Assembly (NCBI GenBank): GCA_013146195.2
Contig: CM028383.1
Location: 17,507,642 to 17,571,641, forward strand
Direction: 5' to 3'
DNA from: Codonopsis lanceolata
Lineage: Eukaryota; Streptophyta; Magnoliopsida; Asterales; Campanulaceae
DNA length: 64,000 nucleotides
Shown: positions 25,544-36,481 of the stretch, in pieces
Numbering within the stretch: the first letter of the stretch is position 1
Layout of the letters: the number at the start of each line of letters is the position of its first letter
Notes under the pieces: generated by a model
Told to the model about the DNA's origin: nothing
The model's input: only the letters and a program-made list of their open reading frames with translations
The model's database searches: none
Translations under genes and position numbers: made by a program

Positions 25544-27149
25544 AGAAAGATGTAAAAAGTAGAAGTAATAGGCTGCTGCATTTATTTACATACCAGGTGA
25601 AAAAGGAGGAGTTGAGAGAGAGAGTTGGTATGAAGAAAAAGATGAATGAAAGTAGTACGAAAGGTATGGTTGGAGACTTGGAGCAGGGTTGCACTAATTA
25701 ATTAATTTAATGAATAAGTGCAAACAAAAGAGGCTATATTGGGGTTATTTTTAAAGAGAGAGAGAGAGAGAGAAGGTGGATTATATTATGGTGAAAGAAA
25801 GAATGAAAGAAAGAAGGGGTTGGCATTTGCGTTGGGGAAAAGAGGGGAGGACAGAAGAGAAGTGGAAGTGGTGGTGGGTGTTGTCAGTAGTCAGCAGCTT
25901 TGAACACGAAATTATTTAAAAGAAGCAAAGCAAGGAGTTAGGGGTGAGTACTGAGTTATAATGGAGAGATACAGAGCGAGGGGGTGCGTGTGTGTGAAAG
26001 AGAGGGAGGACGGAGGAATGCAAGTGGAAGAGGCCAGAGGGTGGTTCACAATCACAAGAATCAAAAGTTTTTCTTTAATACTTACTGTTGAGTGTTGCCC
26101 TCTTTTCTATTCTCACCCGTTTATTATTCTTTCCGATCTAGTGGGTATAGGCTGTAATAACTAATAAGGGAAGATGTAATCCATCCGTTTTTTTTCTTTT
26201 CTATATCTTATTAAAATATTAATCCATCCGTTTCTAAATAAATATCTGATATATCATTTAAAAAATATATAATTAACTGTATTATACTCCTTTTATTTCG
26301 AATAAAAAGTACATATTCGAAAGTCAAACTTTTTAATTTTAAAAGTCAAACTTTTTTAAAAAATAATATTTTTAATAATCCATTAGTAATAATATGATGT
26401 TTTTATGCCTTCATTTTTAAAAATAGACTCTTTAAATAAAAGATTTTAAAATAAAATAATGAAAATCTTTATTCAAAACAAAGAAAATAAATATTAATTT
26501 AATGTGTAACTTTTCTATAATGCCATTACACACGTAGTTGGTGGTGGCAATTGGATCTTATTATGTTAATAGATAAAGGTCATTATCCATTGGAAAATGG
26601 ATAATAACATAAGTTTAAATTATTTGTTAATACCTAATTATCACTCCTACACATGATTAAAGTAAATTGAAAAAATAAGAATAAAGTTATAAAAATTGTT
26701 TTTAAAATAAATAGAAAAAGAAGAATTATTTTAAGAAGGATAAAAAATAAAATAAAAAAGTACGGAGTAGTAACTTGTGAACTGACCACCTCTCATGGCG
26801 TCACATGTTTTTGTTTTTGTTTAAGTTTTTATACAGTGTAGAGTGTACTAGTGTAGTAGTAGGGGACTAGGAGCGTAGAACTGGTCAAAGTGGTTTACAT
26901 TGTTTTAGGTGTAAACAGTAAACAAACAAATAGAGTTGACAAGTCCCAGACAGATATAAGTAGTAGGGCTGGCGCCTGGCGGGAAGAGAAATTTTCGAGG
27001 CATTAAAAATAGTAAACAAAAAAATTGCACGTGATTATTACTATTTAAATCAGTCTTAACTCTTAATACTTGATAAATCATAATACTAGGCAGGCACTAG
27101 CTAGAATTTACATCAGACAACCACTGCGCTCAGTTCATGAGCAAAATCC
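25544..27149. other. Upstream region of the IQD gene
   Basis: It holds the IQD 5' flank with a (GA)n run at 25758-25774 and further purine-rich DNA to about 26050, common in plant leaders and promoters. 26180-26560 includes tracts resembling eroded Stowaway ends (ATCCATCCGTTTCTAAATAA, ACTCCTTTTATTTCGAATAA). No gene is supported. Confidence 0.4.
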
Positions 27150-27800
27150 TTCACTAGTCACACCCACTCACCCAGATGACATCAATCAAAACCCCAATCA
27201 TTTGAAGGAAAATCTCCGAGCACCTTTCCTCCTTTGCAACCCAATCCTTCGCCAGAACACTTGGACAAGTCTACAGTTCCAATCCTTCTCCATTACACCT
27301 TTAAATAATGTTCTCAATACCATTAAGGTCGGGAGTCGGGATCCAAATTATTCCCTTCCTCAATGCGCCGTGACAGCTTCAATTCGCAAGAATCCAACTT
27401 GAGAATTACATCATCAATGAGCCAATAACAGCCCACACCAGATTGCCCATAATTCCACCGTCTTCCCCAAAGCATGTCCCAATTGTAGACCAAAATCCCC
27501 AAACAATTCCTCTATATCTGCACAGGCTGCCATGTTGTACTGAACCGCACCATCCAACACTCTGCGGAATCCGTAGACTCACCACTCATTTAGTGCCATT
27601 CAATTTAGCACCATTTACAAAGGCCAGCTTCCTCGTCATGGCTCTCTCCAACATGATGGAAGACAGATCCCCGAGCAGCATGGGTCCTTTGTCATGTGAC
27701 TACTTGGTTCCTCCAACGCCATATTGCATGCACCATCTCAGCGAAGACCGAGTCCCAATCAAGATCAACCCACTCCACTCATGGATGGATGTAAACATGA
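27150..27800 (-). pseudogene. Decayed LINE 3' part (RNase H region)
   Basis: Minus-strand translation gives fragments typical of the C-terminus of plant L1-like ORF2. Near 27740 is FAEMVHAIWRWRNQ, the linker before RNase H. Near 27490 is VELWAIWCGLLLAH, matching the RNase H AELWAI..GL helix. Near 27280 is RCNGLMEKDWNC-like text in two frames. Frames are broken by stops. The two longer plus-strand open frames over this stretch (27070-27402, 27443-27853) are antisense shadows with no domain. Confidence 0.5.
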
Positions 27801-28019
27801 TCCAACAACTAGCACGAATAAATTGCTTCAAAATACCCACAACAAAAGAGTAATCCCTCAACACACATACGGTGGTCACCACATAGTCATTACACAACAG
27901 AAAAGTGCCCAATTCAATTTTCGTCCAAAGTCAACAACAGAGGACAATTATTTTGGGATGGAGGGAGAATAATAATGAACATGTATGTAAATGCATGAAA
28001 AAAGCAATGGTGAATTAGT

Positions 28020-28950
28020 AAGACCCTTGCATGAGTCTATGGTAACCCAAGGAGAATCTGGTATGAAATGATCATGTGAATGCACATTGAGTACCATGGA
28101 AAATACGTGGGACCTTTTCATGAATCTATGGCAAGACTATGTTAATTTATTATGCTCCAGGACAATTCTCGGATACCCCTTGTTAATTTCAGAGAACCGT
28201 TGTGATTCTAGGGCACTCCTGGGTTAGTATGACACAACTTGGTGAATCATGGACCACTTGCAGAATCAACAACTTCTTCTCACAAGTCTATGGCAAGTTG
28301 CAGAATTTAAGATGACTCTTGGTGATTTTGCAACACCCTATAACAATCCCTTGTCTATGTAATATGTATGAAATTTGACATGCTGGTTAATCTATGCACA
28401 ATAGGCATCTCAGATTTACCATGGGGTTTCATAGACATGTGAATTGTTGTTATAGACAGCGGGGTGTAAAAGATGCACAAGGTTAAATTCCGCAATTGCT
28501 GGGATAGATGAGAACTGTTAAAGGACGACAAAGGGATAGTAATGTAGTATAGATTCCCAGAGGGGTGTCTCAGAATCACCAAGGTTTCCATAGCCAGACG
28601 AAGGGTTGTTTTAGACTTTAATAGTTAAAAGTTCACCACGAAGAGTTAGTGATTACTTTAGGGTGCAAAACATAGTTCATAGTATTAGCAAAAACAAGCA
28701 TAAGAATCACCACGGCGTGTTGGAGGTTGATCAAGGTATTATAAATTCATTGAGGGGTGCTGTAGATTCGCCAAGGCTTTTCAAAATTGACTGCAGGGTT
28801 TCATGAATTTGCAGAGAGGAACTATGAAATCATTAAGGAGCGTAATAGACTTACCAAAGGGTGTCATACTGCCATAGAAATCATGAATGGTTGTTATAGA
28901 CTAACCAGGGGGATCATAAACTCACTACAGGGTATGTTAGACAAACAACT
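28020..28950. repeat. Degenerate 21-bp repeat field with inverted halves
   Basis: From about 28380 to 28950 units of 20-21 bp follow RTAGAYTYACCAAGGGGTGT, for example at 28550-28610 and 28740-28870. From about 28020 to 28345 the same motif appears in reverse complement, for example ACACAACTTGGTGAATCATG. The turn lies near 28350. Short frames inside are not genes. Confidence 0.6.
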
Positions 28951-29072
28951 GGTGATGAGCCCTAGGCTGTGCGACGTAAATGCTGAAAATCAGTAGCGCT
29001 TAGTATTTGATATTACAATAAATTAAGACTTTTAAGGCTCAATATGAAGGGTATGTATGACAAGTATGAAGG

Positions 29073-29352
29073 GGTGGATCTAGTGGGTAGGTGACGTGGA
29101 TATTTTGAAAAAAATAATTAACAAAAATAAAAATAGTTTTTTTTTTATAAAATAAAAATAAAAATTGTTAAACATCATTAGTAATCTTAAGCTCTTTTAT
29201 AATTATGTATGTAATGGGTAAGGCTCATTAAGTCACCGACTATATGTAACTTCTTTTTCCGATTAGTAAAGTTATTTTGCACGAATATTACTGTTTACAA
29301 TAGTGATTAAATACCTAGCCCTTGTGGTACCAAAATCCTGGATCCGCCCTGG
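29073..29352. mobile_element. Possible small DNA transposon
   Basis: The left end GGGGTGGATCTAG and the reverse complement of the right end, CAGGGCGGATCCAGG, look like related inverted ends of a common plant hAT-like family. No convincing target duplication was found. Confidence 0.3.
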
Positions 29353-29639
29353 GCGTATTCTTTTTTTTTCCCCTGTTCTAGTACATTTTCCTCCTCAATA
29401 TGCAATCAGATGTATATCATGTGTCTACACAAATTTCTTAACCTAACATATTTATCTACCAAAAGAAGGATATGAAGAGGATAAACTAACTCGTTACAAC
29501 TTGTCTTTCTCTTCAATCCAGCTTCCTCTATTTTTTACTACAAACGAGGTTTGTACAAGGGAAATTTAAACAAAAAAGGCACCAAAATAGGTGATGCAAC
29601 CAGTATTCATTGGGAGTATACACAATTAAAAGAACCTAG

Positions 29640-30060
29640 CCAATAGCAAAACTATCCACAAACTCTACAAGAGAGTCTACTGGAGACAACACTGACTACG
29701 TACACCAAAAAGATATCGTACGAAGCAGGGACGCCTTCAATCTAGGGATAGACACCTTATCGTTCTCAAAACCCCTCCAGTCCTTTCCCTCCATGTTGTC
29801 CAAAAGACTCGCAGAGGGGCGGCATCTCAAATACGACTCTTCCTTCGCTTATATAAAGGCCAACGAGAAAGAGGTCCTTAACTAACCTAGGCATTACCAC
29901 GCTAGATGGAACAAATAGAGCAGGGAATTCCTCGGCTCCCTCGCAACCAGATAGTGCAGCAAAAGATGATACACATTGTCCCCGTCTCCCTCACACATAA
30001 AGCAGCAATTACATAGATCTTTTTTGTGAATCTGCAGGCTATCACCTGTGAGGATGCATC
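29640..30060 (-). pseudogene. Decayed LINE fragment (zf-RVT region)
   Basis: Minus-strand translation gives DLCNCCFMCEGDGDNVYHLL, matching the Cys-Cys...His spacing of the zinc-binding segment of plant LINE ORF2. A frame-shifted TTWRERT stretch follows, resembling the WRERN linker. Stops are frequent. Confidence 0.5.
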
Positions 30061-30646
30061 ATAAGTGGATAGTGATTGAGATCATGTTAAGTGTCAGAAT
30101 CTTTATTGTTCTTCAATACTTGTAAGAAAAAATAACAAAAAATAAGTGTCAGAATATAAACAATTGGCAAAGTCCTAAAACTAGAATGTGCAAACTTCAA
30201 GATCATGCTTACAAACTGCAATCAGATCCAGTTATTTGCTCATAGAGCACCACATTTTCACCTCTTTCCATAGATTAAATCATGATTTTCTTGGAGACCA
30301 TGAATTCATTAATTTATAACCCATCGTCAAAAAGCTAAAACAAGACAGTCGATGGGGGCGGTTTTAAAATTCTGTGTGCTTATGGTGGTTTGTCTATAGG
30401 CAAAGGGAGATACATTGATTCAAATAAAAGCTGACTTATAAGGCTTTTCAGTCCTCTTTCAGATTACCTCTGTAATTTTCCATGCCTTAATTGGAGACAT
30501 TAGGGAAATCGTGGTAGAAAAATAACCATAGGAATGCAGTAGGAATGTTCCCTTAAACATGACTCAGCATACTCCAAGTGTTAGCTCTTATGATCTCTAT
30601 GTGCCTTTCCAACTACTAAATCCCCTTGTGATCTACTCCCCCTACA

Positions 30647-30742
30647 TTTTTTGATAGGTACATGTGACCCCCTGGTTGTTATGGGGATTGGAACCAAGGA
30701 CCTCAAGGTCTTTGCCTAAGTGCACTTACCATCTCTCCCACC
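30647..30742 (-). mobile_element. tRNA-derived SINE
   Basis: On the minus strand a head GGTGGGAGAGATGGTAAGTG is followed by box B GGTTCCAATCC (plus 30685-30695). The tail ends in an A-run (TTTTTT on plus at 30647-30652). Confidence 0.5.
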
Positions 30743-31903
30743 TCTTCCCTTGATCAATTTTTTCCTATATTAGGCCAGCACCGAGATCCAATGCTACCTA
30801 TACTTCTGGGCCCACCCGCTAGACTAAGAATTAGGGATCGAATCCCTGAATATTCGCAACTTATTGGTCGGGTACATCCCTTAGCCAATTTACTTAGTGC
30901 TCCAACTCCATCACCACAATGGGACAACTTTCTATTACTTCTCTGTAACTACTACAGTGCCGCATCTCTCCGTCCTGGCTATTACAAACTTGGAAGCTCT
31001 GCTTGCTAGTTCTTATTTCTAGTAGATCTTCACTCCATGACCATGATTCTCCATACTATATTTTCTCATTCCAGAGATCATCACCATGGAATTTCTTCGT
31101 GAATAATTGGGCCAGCCGGTCTTCACTCGAAATTTCTCTTTCCCGGAATATCCTACAAGGAATTGCTCAAAGTCTCTCAATTGTGACGCTTATATGATTT
31201 ACCTTGAACATGGTAGGATGTTGTTGAATGAAATGGTAAGATGCCACCAATCATCTCCGTCTCTCAAATCTCAATGGCAGTTTCGGTTACAACATGGTGC
31301 TTTTTAAGGATTAATCTACTACTTATCAAAAAAAGTTTAAAAAAAGGATCAATCTACTTCTCTTGAGAAGACGCCCGTTGATTTAATTTAGACCCTGCAA
31401 TAAATGTAGATGTCTACCGTCAGTCTTTTTTTCCTCTGTTTTGGGTATTTAGTTTACTTTTCCAAACTTGTGGTAGGCAAAGTCGTGGTTTGAGGGAAGG
31501 TGTGATTCAAAAATTGGAGAAGACTTGCAAGCTACACATCAGCGTAGCATTTACCAATTACCAAATTACCATCATTTGGTTTTATACTCATAATGAGCAT
31601 TACCATTATTGGATTTGGTTCGTATTTCAAAATCATGTCATAGTAAAATAGCTGAAAGGTCAAAAGGTCAAAAGAGCTCAGAACCAAATCTAAAAGCTAA
31701 CTATACTGTCCATTAATAACCGATTTTCTTCTTCTCCCAAGAAATTTAGATATGTAGCCCTAATTTTTTCCACAGCAGTCAGCTCTACCAAAGATTTTCA
31801 ATATCCTGATTCCTGAGTAGCTTAAACCTGACAGTTCCTAATTAATATGAAGGAGCAGATCAATAAACAAGTTGTGTGCATAATGTCAATTAAAAAAATG
31901 TAA
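30743..31903. other. Unassigned stretch
   Basis: Frames at 30791-31009, 31003-31197 and 31107-31307 carry no domain I recognise. GGATYAATCTACT occurs at 31309 and 31346 around an ACTTATCAAAAAAAG tract, the kind of tail seen on plant retroposons. Confidence 0.35.
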
Positions 31904-32176
31904 CTATGAATGTAAAATAACACACAAATGAGCATGGACATACAAAAAATGGCGGATAGAATGAGAAAACATGGGCTTTGAGGATTCACGAAATACATCT
32001 CCATCTTCATAAGTAGATAGCAATGGTGTCGATATTCCGATGCCGTTGCGTCTATGAAGCATGAAGGAAGTAACCTTGGCGTCGTCGTCCGCGGCCGCTT
32101 CATGGAAAGATCGCATTCCCCCATTCAAAGGCATGCTAGTGCCCATTCCAGCATTCCTGATTCCCCCATTTATCAT
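31904..32176 (-). CDS. Unrecognised 90-codon frame, possible exon fragment
   Basis: The open frame starts MINGGIRNAGMG and contains SFHEAAADDDAKVTSFMLHR and STPLLSTYEDGDVFRESSKP. Composition looks more protein-like than the neighbouring frames. The open frame extends upstream into the hAT-like MITE that begins at 32212, so only the part left of the insertion could be host sequence. There is no domain, signal or splice context I can defend. It may be the remains of a host gene cut by the MITE, or chance. Confidence 0.2.
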   Translation of the reverse strand: MINGGIRNAGMGTSMPLNGGMRSFHEAAADDDAKVTSFMLHRRNGIGISTPLLSTYEDGDVFRESSKPMFSHSIRHFLYVHAHLCVILHS

Positions 32177-32211
32177 TAAAAAAAAAAATTTATCGCTCTG
32201 ACGCCCTCGGC

Positions 32212-32458
32212 TAGCGGTGGAAATCGGAACCACCTGATCACGAAACCGAACCAAATCAAATCAAATCAGTCGGTTTAGTTCGGTTTTGGTCGAAGATGGT
32301 TCGGTTTCGGTTTCAAAAATTGTAAAACCACACGATTCGGTTCGATTCACGGTTTTTGGTATCGAACCGAACCAAACCACTCTATATATTTTTATTTATT
32401 TATTATATAATATATATTATATAACATTTATTAACTATTTTGAACCTTTGATTTATTC

Positions 32459-32506
<48 letters not shown>

Positions 32507-32869
32507 TATACGGATACTAAATCAAACAAAATCTTGATTGTTGGAGAACTATTATTTCTTTCCTTGTTTGTGTTTATTTTAGAATTTGTTATGATAATTT
32601 GTTGTTAGTAGGTTATTTCTTAATTTTAATGTTAATTCCAAATTAAAATCTTATTTTCATTGTTATCTTTAATGTTAGTTAATTTCATTAAAACTAAGTT
32701 ATATAAACCACAAAACTGAACCAAATCAAACCAAATCGAGTGGTTCGGTTCGGTTCGGTTCCAAGTCTTACTCGGTTCAGTTCGATTTGAGATTTTTGGA
32801 ACCGCTAGTAAGCGGTTTGGTTTGTGGTTTTGGCATAAACCAAACCAAACCGAACCACTTACACCCCTA
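32212..32869. mobile_element. hAT-like MITE with GGTTCGGTT subterminal repeats
   Basis: The left end TAGCGGTGGAAATCGG and the reverse complement of the right end, TAGGGGTGTAAGTGG, are inverted. Flanks CCCTCGGC (32204-32211) and TCCTCGAC (32870-32877) match at 6 of 8 positions, a worn 8-bp duplication. Both halves carry inverted GGTTCGGTTTGGTT arrays, and an (AT)n run occupies 32462-32504. Confidence 0.6.
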
Positions 32870-32934
32870 TCCTCGACACTCCTGTGCTATAGCCTATAGA
32901 AAAGGGTATTTCGTCTGAATTAAAGAGAGTACAA

Positions 32935-35900
32935 TTTTTTTTTTTTTTTTTAGAGAAGCAGGGGCGGCACCCTGCGAGATTTTATTAAAATAAAAGAAAT
33001 AAAACAAACTTGAGGGGGACAACCAGCCTTGCCCTTATAAATGGGAGGACGAAGGAGCCTAACCTCGAAAAGGAGATACAAAGCGAAAGAGAAAAACCAA
33101 AAGCTAGTGAATCCTATTCCGAATGTGTGGAGTGCCATTAGCATCTAAATAAAGAGAACCACGAATACGAGGGGGCAAAGATCGAGCATCATTAAATTGG
33201 ACTGACGCCAAGGAGTCACATCCCAAATTAGCAAGCAAGTTAGCAACGCTATTAGCCTCTCTGTAACAATGGTGAATATCAAGATCAAACTCTTTTATAA
33301 TGGAACTGATACGGTGGAGGATGGACCAGCATTTCCAAGGAAAGGAGAAATTAGAAGCAAGGCAGCCAACAATAATTTTGGAGTCCAACTCAACAATAGC
33401 ACCGCGAAGACCAGCAGATTTAAGCCAAGACACACCTTCCAGAAGAGCCTTAGCTTCAGCCATAGTGTTGGAAGAGATATCATAATAGGAAGAAAAAGCA
33501 TACATAAAATGGCCCATCGAATTGCGAACGATACCACCACCTCCGCTAATACCTGGATTGCCACGAGAAGCCCCATCAGTATTAAGTTTAACAAGGAAGG
33601 GAGGAGGCCGAATCCAGCGAATAATCTGAATAAGAGAATGCCCAGAAACCGAAGAAGAATGCCGAGATGATTGGTGAGCAGCCTCAAGAGCAGCCATGTC
33701 TTTGCGAATTGAGGAGATTAAGGCCGAGGTAGAAAGACCATGACCTTCAAAAAAATAGGAGTTTCGATTTTTCCATATGTTCCACAATATAAAGGCCGGG
33801 AGAGCAATTATAGCCAAAGAATTCTTGAGATAAAGCCACCAGGAAAGACAGGCTTGAGGAATGGAAATAGGCCGAAAATGAACCTGGTATTCAGCACAAA
33901 AGACAGCCCAAATGTGCGCAGCAGAAGGAGAGTTTAAGAAAACATGATCAAATGTTTCTGCATGACTAGACGAACAGCAACGGCATTTGGAAACAATATG
34001 GAATCCCTTACGAAGAAGAGCCTCATCAATAGGGAGCTTGCGCTGAAAAAGCCGCCACATAAATACTCTAACATTAGAAGGAAGCTTGCGGTGCCAATAA
34101 TACTTGGGAGTTAAAAGCTTCGGCTTAGAATCCCGAAGATGTTGCCAAGCCGAAGAAATGGAGAATCTGCCCGAAGGAGAGAGAGTCCAGCAGGGAGAAT
34201 CTGCTATATCTTGGAAGAAACAGTGCTGTTGCTGGATGCGGTGCCGATCAATAGGAGGAAGAGAGGATGCGATGGAGGGCTCAAGAGTCGAGTCTGCTTG
34301 AAAAAGATCACGAACGGAAGAGGCTGTAACAGAATGCGGCTGGGAGAGTAAGCCTCCTTCCACCCAATTATCAAACCAGGGAGAGCAGTTGCCATTACCA
34401 ACAAGCCAAAACAGATTATGTTCAACAAAAGGCCGAATACTGAGCATGCGACACCACACATGAGATCCCTTGGTGGTCACTTGAGCCGGGTGAATCTGAG
34501 AGCAATATCTGGCCATTAAGAATCTGGACCATAGAGTGTTTTTGGTGCGAAATCGCCACCAAATATTGGCCGAATAAGCTCTATTTATATCGGTCAGCGA
34601 ACGGATCCCAGCTCCACCTTCTGAAACCGGGGTACAGCATTGAGACCAAGAAATCCAATGGGAACGCTGATGATTATCAATCTGACCCCAAAAGAAGTTA
34701 GCTAATAATCTGTCCACCAAACGAATAACAGATTTGGGAGGATCAAGAGCCGCTAACTGATAAGCTGTAATGGAGTGAAGAACCGAATTAATAAGGGTGA
34801 TCTTGCCAGCCGTTGATAGGAAGGTACCATACCATGAATCAATACGAGATCGGAGCTTTAAAATGAGAGGATCAAAATAGCGTTTAAGTTTTCGCCCGCA
34901 AAACAAAGGGCACCCCAAATAAATAAGAGGAAATTCTTTACGCTCATACCCCAAGAGAGAAGCAATAGAATTAACACGATGGGAGGAAAGTTTTGGGGAA
35001 ACAGTAAAGCTACATTTGTTATAGTTGATGGCCTGACCCGAGAGCTCCTCATAAGAAGTTAGGAGCTGTTTATGCTTAGAGAGTGATTGGGAACAACCAT
35101 TGCAAAAAAGAATAATGTCATCTGCGAACGAAAGGTGAGAAATAATGGGGCAGCCACTAGATGACGAGAAAGCCAGATGAGGGTTAGAAGAGTGTAAAGA
35201 GTTCAGACTTCGACTAAGAACCTCAGCAGCAATGATGAAGAGAGCTGGAGACAGAGGATCACCCTGGCGAAGACCCCTGGAAGAAGTAAAGAAGCCCGTT
35301 GAGGAGCCATTGACCAGAATAGAGAACCAATTATTGGAGATGAGGCGCCAGACTATATCAATAAATATCTCAGAGAACCCAAAACGGCGAAGGACTTTGA
35401 TGAGATAGAACCAATCAACCCTATCAAATGCTTTGGACATATCCAGCTTCATAATTATATTAGATCCAGGAATCTTCTTGTTAATATTGGTCATTAGTTC
35501 CTGAGCAAGAAGAATGTTATCTTGGATTATTCGCCCTTTAACAAACCCACTCTGGTTCAAAGAAATAATATCCGGAAGAATAACTGCAATACGGGTGGCC
35601 AGAATTTTAGATATGATTTTATTACTGAAATTGCAGAGGCTAATAGGCCTGAAATCACCAAAAGAGGATGGACTGCCAACTTTAGGTATGGTAACTATAA
35701 GAGTGCTGATCCAGCTGCGGGGAAGGTTGAATCCCGAGAAAAATTCAGAAATAGCGGCATGAAGATCATGACAAATAATATCCCAACAATGAGAGAAGAA
35801 ATGACCGGAGAAACCGTCCGGACCTGCTGCACTTTCACCATTCATATTACAAATAGCTGACCGAATCTCATTTAGCGTGGGATAAGCTGTAAGAGTAGAA

Positions 35901-35993
35901 TTCATAGCATCCGAAATGAGGGAGGGAATGGAAGGGAGAAACCGTCCGGACCTGCTGCACTTTCACCATTCATGTTCCTTTCTAGTTTGCTTT
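32935..35993 (-). mobile_element. 5'-truncated L1-like LINE
   Basis: A minus-strand ORF2 fragment ends at 33104 and is followed by about 150 bp and a poly(A) tail (T-run on plus at 32935-32951). AATTAAAGAGAGTACAA at 32918-32934 and AATTGAAGAGGTACAT at 35994-36009 are candidate, imperfect target duplications. The endonuclease is absent, as expected for 5' truncation. The 5' edge carries a duplicated 37-bp segment (35937-35973, also at 35811-35847). Confidence 0.8.
33104..35905 (-). CDS. LINE ORF2 fragment: RT, zf-RVT, RNase H
   Basis: An uninterrupted 933-codon frame. Reverse transcriptase spans roughly residues 60-340: FRPISLCN near 85-92, KAFDRVDW near 158-165, RQGDPLSP at 213-220 and the catalytic FADD at 260-263. 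A zf-RVT segment (CRCC...HAETFDHVF) lies around 590-690, where the usual last cysteine appears to be serine (LNSPSA). RNase H covers about 780-900 with LNTDGAS, AEAKALLEG and ELDSK in place. The final motif reads REANSVANLLANLG, with Asn where the family has the fourth acidic Asp. The N-terminal endonuclease is missing because of truncation. The reading frame is young enough to be open, but the element cannot retrotranspose on its own. Confidence 0.88.
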   Translation of the reverse strand: MNSTLTAYPTLNEIRSAICNMNGESAAGPDGFSGHFFSHCWDIICHDLHAAISEFFSGFNLPRSWISTLIVTIPKVGSPSSFGDFRPISLCNFSNKIISKILATRIAVILPDIISLNQSGFVKGRIIQDNILLAQELMTNINKKIPGSNIIMKLDMSKAFDRVDWFYLIKVLRRFGFSEIFIDIVWRLISNNWFSILVNGSSTGFFTSSRGLRQGDPLSPALFIIAAEVLSRSLNSLHSSNPHLAFSSSSGCPIISHLSFADDIILFCNGCSQSLSKHKQLLTSYEELSGQAINYNKCSFTVSPKLSSHRVNSIASLLGYERKEFPLIYLGCPLFCGRKLKRYFDPLILKLRSRIDSWYGTFLSTAGKITLINSVLHSITAYQLAALDPPKSVIRLVDRLLANFFWGQIDNHQRSHWISWSQCCTPVSEGGAGIRSLTDINRAYSANIWWRFRTKNTLWSRFLMARYCSQIHPAQVTTKGSHVWCRMLSIRPFVEHNLFWLVGNGNCSPWFDNWVEGGLLSQPHSVTASSVRDLFQADSTLEPSIASSLPPIDRHRIQQQHCFFQDIADSPCWTLSPSGRFSISSAWQHLRDSKPKLLTPKYYWHRKLPSNVRVFMWRLFQRKLPIDEALLRKGFHIVSKCRCCSSSHAETFDHVFLNSPSAAHIWAVFCAEYQVHFRPISIPQACLSWWLYLKNSLAIIALPAFILWNIWKNRNSYFFEGHGLSTSALISSIRKDMAALEAAHQSSRHSSSVSGHSLIQIIRWIRPPPFLVKLNTDGASRGNPGISGGGGIVRNSMGHFMYAFSSYYDISSNTMAEAKALLEGVSWLKSAGLRGAIVELDSKIIVGCLASNFSFPWKCWSILHRISSIIKEFDLDIHHCYREANSVANLLANLGCDSLASVQFNDARSLPPRIRGSLYLDANGTPHIRNRIH

Positions 35994-36009
35994 AATTGAA
36001 GAGGTACAT

Positions 36010-36476
36010 GTATTTAACAAAAAAATCCTTTGCTAAATAACTTTAATACATATTTTTTTATACATAATTATTAATGTGGTTAAAATTAAAATAATAAAAT
36101 TAAGGGCAGTCATTTTTAGAATCTGGGTAATTATTTTTTATGTGGATATTATTAAAAAGGCATTTTGGGATTTTCATTTGGTGCTAATTGATAATAGAAT
36201 CCAGAGTAATTTAAGAAAATATCAAAAAGTGCGATGAGATTCGTATCATTTTTCATTTTCATCATTTTCCCTTTATAATAGTATAAATTGTGACTATGTC
36301 TTCTATACTGTGTTGTTTTGATTCGAGCTCTCACGAACTTACAAACTTACTTCACCATCTGTCATAACTAATAGGCTAGTAACATGGAAATAAGTTGATG
36401 CAACAAGGATTACTCCATGATCCTGGGATGTCTTCTCGCATTGGAGGAGTAGGGCTCTATTGATTGGACCTTAGGG
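36010..36476. other. Short spacer between LINE and Copia-1
   Basis: AT-rich, with no gene supported. A 60-codon antisense frame at 36152-36334 has no domain. Confidence 0.4.
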
Positions 36477-36481
36477 GTTCT

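Noticed and set aside
27070..27853. Two plus-strand frames of 110 and 136 codons
   Set aside because: Antisense to recognisable LINE RNase H fragments; no plausible domain or splice context.
33269..33687. Plus- and minus-strand frames of 130-133 codons within the LINE
   Set aside because: Out-of-frame shadows of the 933-codon ORF2 fragment.
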